From Candidatus Methanoperedentaceae archaeon (lineage in GTDB: Archaea; Halobacteriota; Methanosarcinia; Methanosarcinales; Methanoperedenaceae), in the NCBI GenBank assembly GCA_014859785.1, contig JACUTP010000111.1, forward strand, positions 1 to 6,203: DNA of 6,203 nucleotides, written 5' to 3'. Positions 6,054 to 6,203 of the stretch are shown here, in pieces (the stretch's first letter is position 1; every line of letters starts with the position of its first letter). The translations under genes and the position numbers were made by a program. The notes under the pieces are model-generated. The model did not search any database. It saw only the letters and a program-made list of their open reading frames with translations, and was not told the origin of the DNA.

Positions 6054-6087
6054 CGCAGAATTTGTGGTATGCCTGGCTTACACTGAT

Positions 6088-6203
6088 TCATTTTTGTTTT
6101 ATTTTTGTATCTTTTTTATTTTTCTCTACCGAATCCATTTTCCTGATATCGTTAAAGAAGTTCATCAGTGAATACTTTACACGTTCAGGCGCCACGTCAA
6201 TAA
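6088..6203 (-). CDS. C-terminal end of an unidentified gene running in from the right edge
   Basis: The minus strand is open from the window edge for 37 codons to a TGA at 6090-6088. The tail begins IDVAPERVKYSLMNFFNDIRK, continues MDSVEK and ends in the lysine-rich stretch NKKDTKIKQK. The first part reads like an amphipathic helix of a folded domain, followed by a disordered basic tail. I do not recognise the family from this fragment. It lies 57 bases upstream of the acnB ATG on the same strand, with no A-run on the plus strand that would mark a minus-strand U-tract terminator between them, so co-transcription with acnB is possible. The other two minus-strand frames at the edge close at once, which favours this one. 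A chance open frame remains possible because only 116 bases are visible. Confidence 0.6.
   Translation of the reverse strand, partial: IDVAPERVKYSLMNFFNDIRKMDSVEKNKKDTKIKQK

Noticed and set aside
1..6203. CRISPR array, insertion sequence, prophage or defence island
   Set aside because: There are no regularly spaced repeats, transposase or nuclease motifs, terminal inverted repeats or integration signatures; all genes are housekeeping or signalling types.

Overview
This window looks like chromosomal DNA from a euryarchaeon, most likely of the Methanosarcinales / ANME-2 / Methanoperedens type. The evidence is gene content, not a computed phylogeny. It holds an archaeal-style arginyl-tRNA synthetase, a MobB-MoaE fusion, a DacZ-type diadenylate cyclase with an extra N-terminal domain, and a lipobox-bearing surface protein rich in N-glycosylation sequons. 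Intergenic regions are short and AT-rich, TATA-like elements are visible, and good Shine-Dalgarno sites are mostly lacking. No rRNA, tRNA, CRISPR array, insertion sequence or phage gene is visible. No stretch of more than 300 bases lacks a gene.

Left part, plus strand (1-1748): the 3' half of argS enters from the left edge. Eight bases later a MobB-MoaE fusion begins (molybdopterin cofactor synthesis). The two probably share a transcript.

Middle part, minus strand (1757-3381): dacZ (cyclic di-AMP synthase) is followed by a membrane-anchored lipoprotein of unknown function. They overlap at a TAATG stop/start junction, so they appear translationally coupled. This pair converges on mobB-moaE with only 8 bases between the stop codons, so each transcript must end inside the opposing gene. 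The 165-base region upstream of dacZ carries a TATA-like box and an AT-rich palindromic element.

Right part, minus strand (3547-6203): a complete bacterial-type aconitase B gene (acnB) with all three iron-sulfur ligand cysteines. Before it is the last 37 codons of an unidentified gene that runs in from the right edge. In methanogenic relatives aconitase serves the partial oxidative TCA branch that makes 2-oxoglutarate for glutamate synthesis.

Nothing here is a clear new multi-gene defence or mobile system. The best leads are the dacZ/lipoprotein pair, which may link cell-surface state to cyclic di-AMP signalling, and a similar AT-rich dyad found just upstream of both dacZ and acnB.
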